NCBI RefSeq assembly: GCF_018861065.1
Contig: NZ_JAHKQO010000013.1
Coordinates: 25,236 to 89,235 of the forward strand
Source: Paraglaciecola arctica
GTDB lineage: Bacteria > Pseudomonadota > Gammaproteobacteria > Enterobacterales > Alteromonadaceae
DNA length: 64,000 nucleotides
Reading direction: 5' to 3'
A program made the position numbers and the translations under genes. Below are positions 16,444-26,733 of the stretch, piece after piece (the stretch's first letter is position 1; each line of letters opens with the position of its first letter). The notes under the pieces are model-generated. The model was not told where the DNA came from, ran no database searches, and saw only the letters and a program-made list of their open reading frames with translations.

Positions 16444-18264
16444 ATGAATCCCGTTATTCAAGAAGTCACAGACCGAATTATTCAGCGCAGTCAAGATTCG
16501 CGTAAAAGTTATTTAGATAAAATTGAAAGTGCGCGTTTGCAAGGTCCTCATCGTGGGGTGTTGTCTTGTGGTAACTTAGCACATGGATTTGCTGCTTGTG
16601 GCTCAGAAGAAAAAGCCGACTTGCGCAGTATGACCAAAGCCAATATCGCTATTGTGTCTTCGTATAATGATATGTTGTCTGCACATCAACCTTATGAAAG
16701 TTATCCTGCGAGATTAAAACAGGCAATCAGTGCCGTGGGCAGTGTCGCTCAATTTGCTGGTGGTGTACCGGCTATGTGTGACGGTGTGACCCAAGGCACC
16801 CCAGGCATGGATTTAAGCCTGATGAGCCGCGACATTATCGCAATGGCCACTGCAGTCTCACTTTCCCATAATATGTTTGACGGTACCTTGATGTTAGGTA
16901 TTTGCGACAAAATTGTACCTGGCTTATTGATGGGTGGATTGAGTTTTGGGCATTTACCTACAGTCTTTGTTCCAGCTGGGCCTATGCCTTCTGGTATTCC
17001 TAATAAAGAGAAAGCCCGTGTTCGCCAGCTGTATGCACAAGGCAAAGTAGGCCGTGAAGAGTTATTAGACGCCGAGTCTAAGTCTTATCATTCGGCTGGT
17101 ACTTGTACGTTCTACGGCACCGCAAACAGTAACCAGTTGGTAGTCGAAATAATGGGGTTACACTTACCAGGATCATCTTTTGTGAATCCAGGTACGCCAT
17201 TAAGAGATGCATTAACCGATGCTGCAGCGCGACAAGTGACGCGTATCACCGATTTAGGCAGTGAGTATCGCCCAATAGGGCATATAGTGGATGCTAAAGC
17301 GATAGTGAATGGTTTGGTAGGGTTACTGGCCACAGGTGGCTCAACTAACCACACTATGCATTTGGTCGCGGTAGCGAAAGCTGCTGGCATTATCATTAAT
17401 TGGGATGACTTTGCTGATATCTCCAAAGCTGTTCCTTTGTTAACTCGCATTTATCCTAACGGCTCGGCTGATATTAATCACTTTACCGCAGCAGGCGGAA
17501 TGGCATTGTTGATCAGGGAGTTGTTAGAGAATGGTTTATTGCACAATGACGTGAACACCATCTGTGGCGAAGGTTTGGAGCAATATACTAAGGAGCCTAT
17601 TTTAGAAAATGGTGAACTGGTATGGCGTGACGGTCCTACAGAATCGTTTGATAAACAAGTTGTCGCCAGTGTGAGTGAGCCATTTAAGATAGACGGTGGT
17701 TTATCTGTATTGAGTGGTAACTTGGGCCGTGCAGTAATGAAAACCTCTGCATTGCGAGAGCCTCATTGTAAAATTAAAGCGCCGGCTGTGGTATTTGAAG
17801 ATCAGTTTGAATTACATGCGGCATTTAAAGCTGGTGAGCTAGATAAAGATTGTGTGGTAGTGGTGCGCTTTCAAGGGCCGTCTGCCATTGGAATGCCTGA
17901 GCTACACAGCTTAACGCCACCACTAGCGGTATTACAGGATCGCGGCTTTCATGTGGCATTAGTGACCGATGGACGTATGTCTGGCGCTTCGGGTAAAGTG
18001 CCCGCAGCTATTCATGTCACACCAGAAGCGACCAAGGGCGGGATTTTATCTAAAATACAAACTGGTGATCTGATTGAATTGAACACTCAAACAGGTGCGA
18101 TGGATGTGTTAATTAGTGAACAAGACTTAGCGAATAGAGAAGCTAAAGTGACTGATGTAGCTAAACACCAAATTGGTATGGGCCGAGAAATGTTTGCCGG
18201 TATGCGTACGACCCTAACCGGTGCTGAGCAAGGTGCCTGTTCATTGTTTTTTGGTCAGGATTAA
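16444..18264 (+). CDS. edd: Phosphogluconate dehydratase
   Basis: A 606-residue iron-sulfur dehydratase of the IlvD/Edd family that converts 6-phosphogluconate to KDPG, the first committed Entner-Doudoroff step. Cluster-ligand regions are visible: [31 protein letters not shown], and [33 protein letters not shown] is near the end. ATG 16444 is chosen over an upstream in-frame ATG (16402) because AGGAAAAT lies just before it and the protein then aligns with Escherichia Edd (603 aa). Confidence 0.96.
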   Translation: MNPVIQEVTDRIIQRSQDSRKSYLDKIESARLQGPHRGVLSCGNLAHGFAACGSEEKADLRSMTKANIAIVSSYNDMLSAHQPYESYPARLKQAISAVGSVAQFAGGVPAMCDGVTQGTPGMDLSLMSRDIIAMATAVSLSHNMFDGTLMLGICDKIVPGLLMGGLSFGHLPTVFVPAGPMPSGIPNKEKARVRQLYAQGKVGREELLDAESKSYHSAGTCTFYGTANSNQLVVEIMGLHLPGSSFVNPGTPLRDALTDAAARQVTRITDLGSEYRPIGHIVDAKAIVNGLVGLLATGGSTNHTMHLVAVAKAAGIIINWDDFADISKAVPLLTRIYPNGSADINHFTAAGGMALLIRELLENGLLHNDVNTICGEGLEQYTKEPILENGELVWRDGPTESFDKQVVASVSEPFKIDGGLSVLSGNLGRAVMKTSALREPHCKIKAPAVVFEDQFELHAAFKAGELDKDCVVVVRFQGPSAIGMPELHSLTPPLAVLQDRGFHVALVTDGRMSGASGKVPAAIHVTPEATKGGILSKIQTGDLIELNTQTGAMDVLISEQDLANREAKVTDVAKHQIGMGREMFAGMRTTLTGAEQGACSLFFGQD

Positions 18265-18268
18265 TAAC

Positions 18269-19219
18269 ATGGCTAGGTTTGTAGCAGATGTTGGTGGTAC
18301 TAATATTCGTTTGGCTTTGATTGAAAACGGGTCATTAAGCCATATCAAAAAATATCTATGTAGCAACTATAAAACCATTAATATGGCTATTGAAGCATAT
18401 ATAGCTGAATTCCCAGATTTAGAATTTACAGCCGGGTGTCTAGGCGTGGCTTGCCCTGTGACGGGTGATTTAGTGTCAATGACTAACAATCACTGGCAAT
18501 TTTCAATTTCCCAACTTAAAACCGAATTAGGTTTGCACTGGTTGGGAGTGATCAATGATTTCACCGCAGTTGCTCATGCAGTTACAGTGTTAACGAATCA
18601 ACAAAAAGAACAAGTTGGACAAGGGCAATCTGTCGACTTAGACAACATTGCCGTGTTTGGTCCTGGCACTGGGTTAGGGGTCAAACACTTAACTCATACT
18701 GCCGATGGTTGGTTGGCGTTAGACGGTGAGGGCGGCCATGTAGACTTTGCGCCAATAGATGAGATAGATATCGCTATTTGGCAATTTCTAACTGATAAGA
18801 TGGGACATGCCTCTGCAGAAGAAGTCATGTCTGGTCGTGGTTTAGTGCATATCTATCAAGCCATTGCGAAACACAAAAATCTATCGGCACCTTTGGATGA
18901 TCCAGCTGATATCACTGAACGAGCTCTTGATGGTAGTTGCGCCTTAAGCGTGGCTACTTTGAACCAATTCTGCAAAATCTTGGGTAGCTTTGCAGGAAAC
19001 CTTGCCCTTAATTTAGGGACACGTGGTGGCGTGTATATTGGAGGTGGCATTGCCCCCCGTTTCACCAATTTTATTAAACAAAGTGATTTTCGGAAACGTT
19101 TTGAGGCCAAAGGTCGATTTCGTGACTACGTAGCTGGCATCCCGACTTTCATTATTACCGAGCCTGATCATGGTTTGATTGGTGCTATGGCTTATTTAAA
19201 TCAAAATTGTAAAGGTTAA
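18269..19219 (+). CDS. glk: Glucokinase
   Basis: A 316-residue sugar kinase of the bacterial Glk family (not the ROK type), which phosphorylates glucose with ATP. It starts [38 protein letters not shown] and [12 protein letters not shown] follow as in Escherichia Glk (321 aa). [12 protein letters not shown] supplies the adenosine-binding segment. It starts 4 bases after edd; an ATG at 18221 inside edd is rejected. Its presence in the operon ties glucose phosphorylation to the same control as its oxidation. Confidence 0.93.
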   Translation: MARFVADVGGTNIRLALIENGSLSHIKKYLCSNYKTINMAIEAYIAEFPDLEFTAGCLGVACPVTGDLVSMTNNHWQFSISQLKTELGLHWLGVINDFTAVAHAVTVLTNQQKEQVGQGQSVDLDNIAVFGPGTGLGVKHLTHTADGWLALDGEGGHVDFAPIDEIDIAIWQFLTDKMGHASAEEVMSGRGLVHIYQAIAKHKNLSAPLDDPADITERALDGSCALSVATLNQFCKILGSFAGNLALNLGTRGGVYIGGGIAPRFTNFIKQSDFRKRFEAKGRFRDYVAGIPTFIITEPDHGLIGAMAYLNQNCKG

Positions 19220-19224
19220 ATGCA

Positions 19225-19866
19225 ATGACTAAGAATTGGAAAATGACATCAGAAGAAATATTCAGCCAAGGGCCGGTTGTGCCTGTATTGGTAATAAAAG
19301 ATGTTGAACATGCTGTACCTTTGGCGAAAGCACTTATCGCTGGTGGTATTCGTGTTTTAGAAGTGACATTGCGCACTGAAGCCGCGTTAGAAGTAATTGC
19401 TAAGATTGCCAAAGAAGTGCCGGAAGCAATCATAGGTGCTGGAACGGTGACAAATCGTGAACAGTTGCAACAAGTTATAGATGCGGGTGCTAAGTTTGCT
19501 ATTAGCCCTGGATTAACAACTGATTTGTTAAAGGCTGGAAATGAAGGCAATATTGCCTTGATCCCGGGGATTTCATCAATTTCAGAATTGATGACCGCTG
19601 TTGATCATGGCTATACACATTTGAAATTCTTCCCTGCGGAAGCTTCAGGTGGTGTGAAAGCCCTGAAAGCTATTGGTGGTCCATTCCCTGATATTAAGTT
19701 TTGCCCTACAGGCGGTATTAGCCCAAGTAACTATAATGATTATTTAGCGTTGCCTAGTGTGCGTTGTGCTGGTGGTTCTTGGTTAGCGCCAGAAGACGCG
19801 ATGGTTAACGGAGAGTGGGATAAAATTACTGAGCTTGCTAAACAGGCGGTTGCAGGCGCCAAATAG
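19225..19866 (+). CDS. eda: KDPG aldolase (2-dehydro-3-deoxy-phosphogluconate aldolase)
   Basis: A 213-residue class I aldolase cleaving KDPG to pyruvate and glyceraldehyde 3-phosphate. The catalytic glutamate is in [11 protein letters not shown], and the Schiff-base lysine is in [22 protein letters not shown] and FAISPGLT are family signatures. It is the last gene of the operon, 5 bases after glk, and is followed by a perfect terminator. Confidence 0.96.
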   Translation: MTKNWKMTSEEIFSQGPVVPVLVIKDVEHAVPLAKALIAGGIRVLEVTLRTEAALEVIAKIAKEVPEAIIGAGTVTNREQLQQVIDAGAKFAISPGLTTDLLKAGNEGNIALIPGISSISELMTAVDHGYTHLKFFPAEASGGVKALKAIGGPFPDIKFCPTGGISPSNYNDYLALPSVRCAGGSWLAPEDAMVNGEWDKITELAKQAVAGAK

Positions 19867-19886
19867 AAATGTTTTGACACTGAAAT

Positions 19887-19912
19887 AAAAAAGTCGCTTA
19901 AGCGACTTTTTT
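19887..19912 (+). terminator. Intrinsic terminator after eda
   Basis: AAAAGTCGCTTAAGCGACTTTT is a perfect palindrome ending in a run of six T, 20 bases after the eda stop. It is symmetrical and could also stop transcription from the minus-strand cyclophilin gene. Confidence 0.92.
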
Positions 19913-19970
19913 ATTGTCTATGAATTACTGATACCGTTAAAGATAGAAAAACAAGCGCTATTGAAGCAAT

Positions 19971-20633
19971 TTATTCCACGGCAATAGTTGCTTTAATTAT
20001 TGAAATTTCTTCGCTGACTTTGCCGCTTCTCGAGCCAAGCTTTTCCATTTTTTCAAGGACTTCTAAACCTTGAGTAACCTCACCGAAAATTGTGTGTTTA
20101 CCATCTAACCAAGGTGTTGCCGCAAAAGTGATGAAAAACTGGCTGCCATCAGTGTCGGGTCCAGAATTTGCCATACTCAGCAATCCACCTTTAATATGTT
20201 TGATTGCATCACTAAACTCACCGGCATATTTGTAACCGGGATTGCCGCGTCCGGTCCCCAAAGGATCTCCACCTTGAGCCATAAAACCAGGAATAACACG
20301 ATGGAATATAGTGTTGTCGTAAAATCCTAGGGAGGTTAAATATAAAGTGCTAGACACGTGTTTAGGGGCAATATCGGGCATTAATTCAATGCTAATGTCA
20401 CCGTGACTTGTGGTTAAATTCCAAATATAGGTTTTGTCGGGGTTAAAAGTGAATTCGGGGGGCTGAGGTAAAGAGGTTTTCCAATCTTCTTGAGTTTTAT
20501 CAATCTGCTGCTGGCTAATAAATTTCTCAGTTTGTTTGATTGCTTGGTCTTGGAATAAATCGCAACCGTAAAACAGTATGCTAATAAAAATGGCTGTGTA
20601 AATTAGGGGTTGCCGAAACAAGTTTGGATGCAT
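19971..20633 (-). CDS. Peptidyl-prolyl isomerase, cyclophilin type, probably exported
   Basis: A 220-residue protein. The cyclophilin domain fills residues 60-220 with FHRVIPGFMAQGGDPLGTGRG, LLSMANSGPDTDGSQFFI and WLDGKHTIFGEV, including the catalytic arginine and phenylalanine positions. The N-terminus has a hydrophobic segment ending ILFYGCDLF, which may be a signal anchor or an imperfect lipobox. ATG 20633 is chosen because AGGT precedes it; two upstream in-frame ATGs at up to 20666 lack a ribosome-binding site. Location in the periplasm is inferred. Confidence 0.82.
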   Translation of the reverse strand: MHPNLFRQPLIYTAIFISILFYGCDLFQDQAIKQTEKFISQQQIDKTQEDWKTSLPQPPEFTFNPDKTYIWNLTTSHGDISIELMPDIAPKHVSSTLYLTSLGFYDNTIFHRVIPGFMAQGGDPLGTGRGNPGYKYAGEFSDAIKHIKGGLLSMANSGPDTDGSQFFITFAATPWLDGKHTIFGEVTQGLEVLEKMEKLGSRSGKVSEEISIIKATIAVE

Positions 20634-20724
20634 AGTTGACCTATTGATTAAAGTACTCATCGCCATAGCTTAAACATTTTGCAGGGCTGTGGGAAGTTGA
20701 AATTTGATGTTCCAAAAAACAACT

Positions 20725-20903
20725 TTAATACCAATTCACCTTAACAATTAGTCATTGGTGTTCTCCCTTTGGGCGAGGTTTAAAAGCACCTACTCTGCGT
20801 TGCTCGAACTTACAATAGAATAACTATTGCTTCATTCGAGCGCCTTGATTAGGTGATTTTAAATCTCGCTGAGCGATCAATTGTTAGGATGGATTGGTAT
20901 AAC
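20725..20903. mobile_element. MITE-like element forming one long imperfect hairpin
   Basis: The roughly 180 bases between the cyclophilin and argA genes fold back on themselves. The outer arms are AATACCAATTCACCTTAACA at the left and, at the right, the reverse complement of TATACCAATCCATCCTAACA. Inner arms also pair: GCGAGGTTTAAAAGCACCTA against TAGGTGATTTTAAATCTCGC, and TTGCTCGAACTTACAATAG against CTATTGCTTCATTCGAGCG. There is no ORF. This is the layout of a miniature inverted-repeat element. I believe similar repeats occur widely in Alteromonadales genomes, but could not check. Confidence 0.75.
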
Positions 20904-20964
20904 CATAAAGTGAGTAGTCAAACTTGAAACTGGCAAACCTTTATTGACCTAAAATTGGTTGTGT

Positions 20965-22275
20965 CTAAAGGGGTAAAACAAACACTTTGGAGTTACGCTG
21001 AAAATTATATAGCTCTTTCTTTTTATCAGGTAAGTCATCTAAACTGGCTCGAACAAAACCTTGCTCTTGAAACCAATGCGAAGTGACGGTTGTGAGTACA
21101 AAGATCGACTGCAAACCTTGAGCACGTGCTTGTCGTTTGATTGAGTCTAAGAGTCGCTCACCTCGGTTACCGCCTCGATAATCGTAATGGGTTGCAACGC
21201 AGGCTAGCTCTCCCATTCTTTCTTCTGCGTATGGATAGAGAGCGGCACACGCGATAGTCATACCGTCACGTTCAATCAAAGCAAATTGGGTGATTTCTTG
21301 CTCTAGGTGTTCCCGCGAGCGTTTTACCAAAATACCTTTTTCTTCTAAAGGTTTAATTAGTTTAAGAATGCCACCCACATCTTCAATGTTAGCTTGGCGA
21401 AGCTGTTCGTAAGAGGTTTGTGACACCAATGAGCCCGCACCATCACGGGTAAATAACTCTTGTAGCAAGGCACCGTCTTGGCGGTAACTGACTGTATGAC
21501 AGCGGCTAATTCCTGCTTGCAAACTAGAGACTATAGCTTGTAGTGATTGTTTTTCAGAAGCGTAAAATGGCTCTTCTAACATAGTGTAGAGTTCGTCCAA
21601 TTCTAAATTCCGTAGCAAACGTCCGTCTTTACTGACAATACCGTCTTGATAATTAAATAGTATTAACTTATCGGCTTTGAGAGCAATGGCGGCTTTGGTT
21701 GCCACGTCTTCATGAGACAAATTAAACACTTCCCCAGTTGATGAATATCCCATTGGAGATAACAACACTATGGAGCCGTCGTTAAGGTGGTCGTTGATAC
21801 CATCGACATCGATACGTCGCACTACACCAGTATTTTCGAAATCCACACCATCTCGCACACCTACGGGCATTGCCACCACTAAATTACCAGAACAAACTCG
21901 AATATGGGCGCCGTGCATAGGTGAGTTAGCCAGTCCCATGGTTAATAATGCTTCGACTTGGGCTCGCACTGAACCCGCCGCATCTTTCACGCATTCAAGG
22001 GTTTGTTTGTCGGTAATACGGATTTCTTGATGAAACCGAGTGGGCAAGTTTCGTAAGGCTACTCGTTGATCAATTTGTGGCCGCGCACCATGTACTAACA
22101 CTAAACGTACCCCCAAGCTATTTAACAAAGCAATATCGTGAATGATATTCGCAAAGTTGGCTTCTTCAATAGCTTCACCACCAAACATTAAAACGAAGGT
22201 TTTACCCCTATGAGCATTGATGTAAGGCGCAGAATTACGAATGATTTTTACGCTGTCGATATGTGAAACGACCAC
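20965..22275 (-). CDS. argA: N-acetylglutamate synthase
   Basis: A 436-residue enzyme for the first step of arginine synthesis. It has an N-terminal amino-acid-kinase-like domain (VLMFGGEAIEEANFANII, LVLVHGARPQI) that binds arginine in characterised ArgA. The C-terminal GNAT acetyltransferase domain (LACVATHYDYRGGNRGERLLD) carries the acetyl-CoA loop. It starts 9 bases after argH and is the last gene of the argCBFGHA operon. In some Vibrio and Moritella relatives a GNAT domain is fused to ArgH; here argH and a full two-domain ArgA are separate. Confidence 0.94.
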   Translation of the reverse strand: MVVSHIDSVKIIRNSAPYINAHRGKTFVLMFGGEAIEEANFANIIHDIALLNSLGVRLVLVHGARPQIDQRVALRNLPTRFHQEIRITDKQTLECVKDAAGSVRAQVEALLTMGLANSPMHGAHIRVCSGNLVVAMPVGVRDGVDFENTGVVRRIDVDGINDHLNDGSIVLLSPMGYSSTGEVFNLSHEDVATKAAIALKADKLILFNYQDGIVSKDGRLLRNLELDELYTMLEEPFYASEKQSLQAIVSSLQAGISRCHTVSYRQDGALLQELFTRDGAGSLVSQTSYEQLRQANIEDVGGILKLIKPLEEKGILVKRSREHLEQEITQFALIERDGMTIACAALYPYAEERMGELACVATHYDYRGGNRGERLLDSIKRQARAQGLQSIFVLTTVTSHWFQEQGFVRASLDDLPDKKKELYNFQRNSKVFVLPL

Positions 22276-22284
22276 AATTTGTCC

Positions 22285-23658
22285 TTATTTACTTTGAGCT
22301 AGTTCAGCGTTTAAGGCTGCAGTAACGGGTTCGATACCGGTGCCACCTAAAATGTTACGTTTATCTACTAAATATTCGAGTTGTAATATTTCGTAGACAT
22401 CGTCTTCAATTAAGTCTGAATATTGTTTTAGTTCAGCCACAGTCATTTCTTCAATGGCTTTTTTCTGTTCTAACGCTGCCAGTACCACTTGACCAGAAAT
22501 ATCGTGAGCCGTTCTAAAGGGGATACCTTTTGCGACAAGGTAGTCCGCTAATTCAGTTGCATTGGCATAACCTTCGCGAGCGGCTTTGGCGCAACGCTCA
22601 GAGTCTAACTGAATACTATCTACCACTTCGCAAGCGATACATAAGCAGATATGCCACTGAGTGACCGCATCAAGTAAACCTTCTTTGTCTTCTTGCATAT
22701 CTTTGTTATAGGCAAGAGGCAAACCTTTCATGGTAACCAACATGCCCTGCAAACTGCCGAATACGCGACCACATTTACCACGCATCAATTCTAGCGCATC
22801 AGGGTTTTTCTTTTGTGGCATCAATGAAGATCCAGAAGTCACCTCATCACCTAAGGTAATAAAGCCCGCTTCACCCGAGTTGAAGAAAATTAAGTCTTCC
22901 GCCATACGTGACATATGCATCATGCTAGTACTGGCTACAAACAATAATTCTAATACAAAATCACGGTCAGACACGGCATCTAAACTGTTCAAACAGGGGC
23001 TATCAAACCCCAACTCGCTGGCAATTTCAAAGCGATCGATTGGGTAGGTCGTACCGGCCAATGCGCCACAGCCTAAAGGCGACTGATTTAGACGCACTCT
23101 TAAGTCTTTTAGTCGACTGATGTCACGTTTAAACATTTCCACGTAGGCCAAACACCAATGTGGATAACGAACCGGTTGGGCTCGTTGTAAATGTGTGTAA
23201 CCTGGTAAAATAACCTTTTTGTTATTGTTTGCGGTGGCCACCAAAGACGTTTTAACGTTTTCTAAGTCTGCGATTAACAGATCAATATGTTCACGTGTCC
23301 AGAGTTTAAAGTCGGTAGCCACTTGGTCATTTCGGCTACGACCAGTGTGTAACTTACGGGCAATATCACCAAGTTGTTCTATTAAAGTGGCTTCGACAAA
23401 ACTATGGATGTCTTCTTCGCTACTGGCATCAAAGTCTAAGGTGCCTGCTTCTGCTTTAACCAATAAGGCTTGTAGCGCATCCTCAAGCTGTTGCTGCTCG
23501 TTTTGCGTCAATACACCTGCTTTGTAGATAGCTTTGGACCAAGCAATTGAACCACGAATATCTTGGCTTGCAAGTGCACGGTCGAAGGGTAACGAATCAT
23601 TTACCCTTCTAAACATGGCGCTGCTGCCGTCTTGAAAACGTCCGCCCCACAAACTCAT
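22285..23658 (-). CDS. argH: Argininosuccinate lyase
   Basis: A 457-residue enzyme of the fumarase/aspartase superfamily releasing arginine and fumarate. It begins [29 protein letters not shown] and the catalytic [20 protein letters not shown] loop are intact. Its length is normal for an unfused ArgH; no GNAT extension is present. ATG overlaps the last base of the argG stop (TAATG). Confidence 0.96.
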   Translation of the reverse strand: MSLWGGRFQDGSSAMFRRVNDSLPFDRALASQDIRGSIAWSKAIYKAGVLTQNEQQQLEDALQALLVKAEAGTLDFDASSEEDIHSFVEATLIEQLGDIARKLHTGRSRNDQVATDFKLWTREHIDLLIADLENVKTSLVATANNNKKVILPGYTHLQRAQPVRYPHWCLAYVEMFKRDISRLKDLRVRLNQSPLGCGALAGTTYPIDRFEIASELGFDSPCLNSLDAVSDRDFVLELLFVASTSMMHMSRMAEDLIFFNSGEAGFITLGDEVTSGSSLMPQKKNPDALELMRGKCGRVFGSLQGMLVTMKGLPLAYNKDMQEDKEGLLDAVTQWHICLCIACEVVDSIQLDSERCAKAAREGYANATELADYLVAKGIPFRTAHDISGQVVLAALEQKKAIEEMTVAELKQYSDLIEDDVYEILQLEYLVDKRNILGGTGIEPVTAALNAELAQSK

Positions 23659-24905
23659 TATTCGATACCTGTGTTTTTGTAAGCTAACCCACGTTTATTT
23701 AGCGCATCAATGCGACTAGACAAACTGAATAAACGAATAAAACCTTCTGCATGGCGTTGGTCGTAAACATCGTCAGCACCGAAGGTGGCAAAATCTTCAG
23801 AATAAAGACTATTGGGTGAACTTCTTTGGGTTACTGTGGCTTGACCTTTATAAAGTTTTACTACAATTTCGCCCGTCACTTTTTGTGCGAAGCTTGCGGC
23901 ACCGGCTAACAATGCATCGTTTAGTGCAGTAAACCAACGTCCGTCATACATAACGTGAGAATATTCTAAGCCAATTTGCTCACGGTATTTAAGTGAAGCT
24001 TTATCGAGAACTAAACACTCTAGTGCTTTATAGGCTTTCATCATCACTGTACCGCCGGGAGTTTCATAACAACCACGAGACTTCATGCCTACTAAACGGT
24101 TTTCCACAATATCAATTCGACCCACGCCATGAGCGGCGGCAATGCTGTTTAGTTTCATCAATACGCCATATGGGGTTAAGGTTTCCCCATTTACTTTAGT
24201 GAGTTTGCCTTCTTCAAAGCTTAGTTGTACACGTTCTGCTTCGTCTGGAGCATCTTCAGGATCAACCGTCATGGTCCAAATTTGTTTAGTAGGTTCACAC
24301 CAAGGATCTTCTAACTCTCCCCCTTCATGGGAGATATGCCATGCATTAGCATCACGGCTATAAATTTTAGTGACCGACGCTGTGGTTTCAATTTCACGCT
24401 CGGCTAAATAGTTTAGTAGGTCTTCACGAGATACCATATCCCACTCGCGCCATGGCGCAATGACTGTAAGTTCTGGTGCGAGGGCGGCAAACGTGCCCTC
24501 AAAACGTACTTGGTCATTACCTTTACCAGTACAACCATGACAAAGCGCATCGGCTCCGATGCTAAGAGCTAGTTCAACTTGTGCCTTAGCAATGATAGGT
24601 CTAGCCATTGAGGTGCCAAGTAAATATTCACCTTCGTACACCGCACCAGTAGTAATGGTGGGGTAAATGTAATCAGAAACAAATTGTTCTTTTAAATCGA
24701 CTATGTAGCATTCGCTGGCGCCAGTTTTTAAGGCCTTTTCGCGCAATCCAACTAGTTCTTCGTCACCTTGACCGACATCTGCAGCAAAGGCGATAACTTC
24801 GCACTTGTAGTTTTCGATTAACCACGGAATGATCGCCGAAGTATCTAATCCGCCTGAGTATGCTAATACCACCTTTTTGATGGGTTTATTTTTTGCAATT
24901 GCCAT
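23658..24905 (-). CDS. argG: Argininosuccinate synthase
   Basis: A 415-residue enzyme joining citrulline and aspartate with ATP. The PP-loop [19 protein letters not shown] is at the start. [15 protein letters not shown] and [18 protein letters not shown] follow. ATG 24905 is preceded by AGGAAACATC; an upstream in-frame TTG at 24932 would add nine residues and is less likely. The 90-base gap to argF is the longest in the operon and holds no gene. Confidence 0.96.
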   Translation of the reverse strand: MAIAKNKPIKKVVLAYSGGLDTSAIIPWLIENYKCEVIAFAADVGQGDEELVGLREKALKTGASECYIVDLKEQFVSDYIYPTITTGAVYEGEYLLGTSMARPIIAKAQVELALSIGADALCHGCTGKGNDQVRFEGTFAALAPELTVIAPWREWDMVSREDLLNYLAEREIETTASVTKIYSRDANAWHISHEGGELEDPWCEPTKQIWTMTVDPEDAPDEAERVQLSFEEGKLTKVNGETLTPYGVLMKLNSIAAAHGVGRIDIVENRLVGMKSRGCYETPGGTVMMKAYKALECLVLDKASLKYREQIGLEYSHVMYDGRWFTALNDALLAGAASFAQKVTGEIVVKLYKGQATVTQRSSPNSLYSEDFATFGADDVYDQRHAEGFIRLFSLSSRIDALNKRGLAYKNTGIE

Positions 24906-24995
24906 GATGTTTCCTATCTTTAATTTTTTCAATAAGGGATGAACGACTCACCCTTTACCCATTATTTGTTTTTTCAATTCGTTTAATGCTAGTTA

Positions 24996-25925
24996 CTAGT
25001 TTCGAGGTTCAAAGTCTTTCGCTAGAAGTTCGACCATAACCGCGTTTTGACCGTGCATTCTATTTTCAGCTTGTTGCATTAACAAGGATTGTTCGCCGTC
25101 AATTAAGCTGCCGCTGATTTCTAAATCTCTATGGGCTGGTTGACAATGCATGACGTAGTCCGCGCCGGTTTTTTTCATTAATTCTTCGGTAATTTCGTAA
25201 CCAGAAAAGGTGTCTTTGATTTCAGCCAGAGGTGTGTCATCACCCATGGATAACCAGGTATCTGTATACAAAACTTGCGCGCCTATGGCTGCATTGATAT
25301 CGGTACTGACAGTTAACTTACCACCGTATTGTGTCGCACGTTGCTCAGTTAACTCGACTATCTTAGGATCCACTTCGTATCCTTTAGGCGTAATTACTAT
25401 GACTTCGCACCCAAGGGCCACGCCGACTAACATCAGTGAATGTGTAACGTTGTTGCCGTCACCGATATACGCTAACTTCACTTTGCTCAAATCATCGTAA
25501 TGTTCGCTAACAGTTAGGTAATCCGCCACGGCTTGGCACGGGTGGTAAATATCACACAGAGCATTGATTACAGGTACTTTGGCTGACTCAGCCAATTGTT
25601 CTAAAGTGCTGTGGGCAAATACTCGGGAGACAATAGCGTCGGCCCAGCAAGCTAAATTAGCCCCCATATCTTTTACGTCTTCTCTGCCAGCCAATTTATT
25701 TGATTGGCTATCGAGATATACCATATGGCCACCTAGTTTATTGATACCAATATCAAAACTGACTCGGGTACGTAGTGAAGGCTTCTCAAACAAGGCAACT
25801 ATCGACTTGCCATCTAGAGCAGTACGATATCCCGCAGGATTATTTTTTATGGTTTTAGCCAAGGCTAATAAACTGTGTAATTGGTCTGCGGTCCAATCTT
25901 TAAATGAAAGAAGATCTTGTTTCAT
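24996..25925 (-). CDS. argF: Ornithine carbamoyltransferase with HCQP in place of HCLP
   Basis: A 309-residue enzyme making citrulline from ornithine and carbamoyl phosphate. The carbamoyl-phosphate loop is SLRTR (residues 50-54; STRTR in most relatives), and the HPCQ motif is at 128-131. The catalytic loop that is usually HCLP reads HCQP (260-263; codon CAA confirmed on the minus strand). Acetyl- and succinylornithine transcarbamylases also vary at loop positions, but argB, argC and argE here use the standard acetylated route. ATG 25925 is two bases after the argB stop. Confidence 0.9.
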   Translation of the reverse strand: MKQDLLSFKDWTADQLHSLLALAKTIKNNPAGYRTALDGKSIVALFEKPSLRTRVSFDIGINKLGGHMVYLDSQSNKLAGREDVKDMGANLACWADAIVSRVFAHSTLEQLAESAKVPVINALCDIYHPCQAVADYLTVSEHYDDLSKVKLAYIGDGNNVTHSLMLVGVALGCEVIVITPKGYEVDPKIVELTEQRATQYGGKLTVSTDINAAIGAQVLYTDTWLSMGDDTPLAEIKDTFSGYEITEELMKKTGADYVMHCQPAHRDLEISGSLIDGEQSLLMQQAENRMHGQNAVMVELLAKDFEPRN

Positions 25926-25927
25926 AA

Positions 25928-26731
25928 TCAAGCCTTGTTAGTCGGTGTATTTGTTTGGGGGGAGATTTTGCTGCCTATTGCTTGTTGTTGCAACAAACCT
26001 AGCAGCTTTTCTGAATCTTTCCAGCTGGCAATAGTCACGCTTTGACCTAAGCTATTAGCCGCCGTCAATGCTGCATTAACTTTGACTATCATACCATCAC
26101 GGATCACGTTTTGTGTAATGAGCGCCTCTATTTGCTCGGCATCTAATTGAGTAATCAGATTTTTATTGACATCTAATACGCCTGGCACGTCAGACAATAG
26201 CAGTAATTCAGCATCCAATAATTGCGCTATAACTGTGGCAGCTTGGTCTGCATTGACATTAAGTAGGTTTCCGTCACTATCCGCTCCTATTGAACTAATA
26301 ATAGGTAACATATGTGTGGCGGCTAACGCTTTTAACAAAGTTGCATCACCCGCTTCAACCGAACCGACAGCTCCTAGCTCTTCACGCATAATTCTTGCTT
26401 TACACATTTTTCCGTCTAACAAACTGAGTCCAACTGGGCTGATGCCAGCTTTGATGGCTAATCCGCAAAGCTGTTTATTGGCAGTGCCTGCAAGAGCGCC
26501 CGTTATGTAAGGCATATGCTCTTTTGGAGTGACCCTTAAACCATCGATTTTTTGACTGCTAAGATTAAGTGCAAACAATAATTCTTCCACCATGGCACCA
26601 CCACCGTGAACCAACACTACAATGTAACTCTGCTGAAGTTCGCGGATAGTGGTTAGTAATGCCAGAGCAGAATCCTCTGCCTGCATAAATGCGCCACCCA
26701 CTTTGACGACCAAAATATTTTTATTACTCAT
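25928..26731 (-). CDS. argB: Acetylglutamate kinase
   Basis: A 267-residue amino-acid kinase, second step of arginine synthesis. KVGGAFMQ begins the fold, VVLVHGGGAMVEELL is the nucleotide loop, and LNVNADQAATVIAQLL plus LLLSDVPGVLD complete the active site. The short length and the lack of an N-terminal extension resemble the arginine-insensitive Escherichia-type enzyme, which would place feedback control on ArgA (inference). It lies two bases from both neighbours. Confidence 0.93.
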   Translation of the reverse strand: MSNKNILVVKVGGAFMQAEDSALALLTTIRELQQSYIVVLVHGGGAMVEELLFALNLSSQKIDGLRVTPKEHMPYITGALAGTANKQLCGLAIKAGISPVGLSLLDGKMCKARIMREELGAVGSVEAGDATLLKALAATHMLPIISSIGADSDGNLLNVNADQAATVIAQLLDAELLLLSDVPGVLDVNKNLITQLDAEQIEALITQNVIRDGMIVKVNAALTAANSLGQSVTIASWKDSEKLLGLLQQQAIGSKISPQTNTPTNKA

Positions 26732-26733
26732 TG

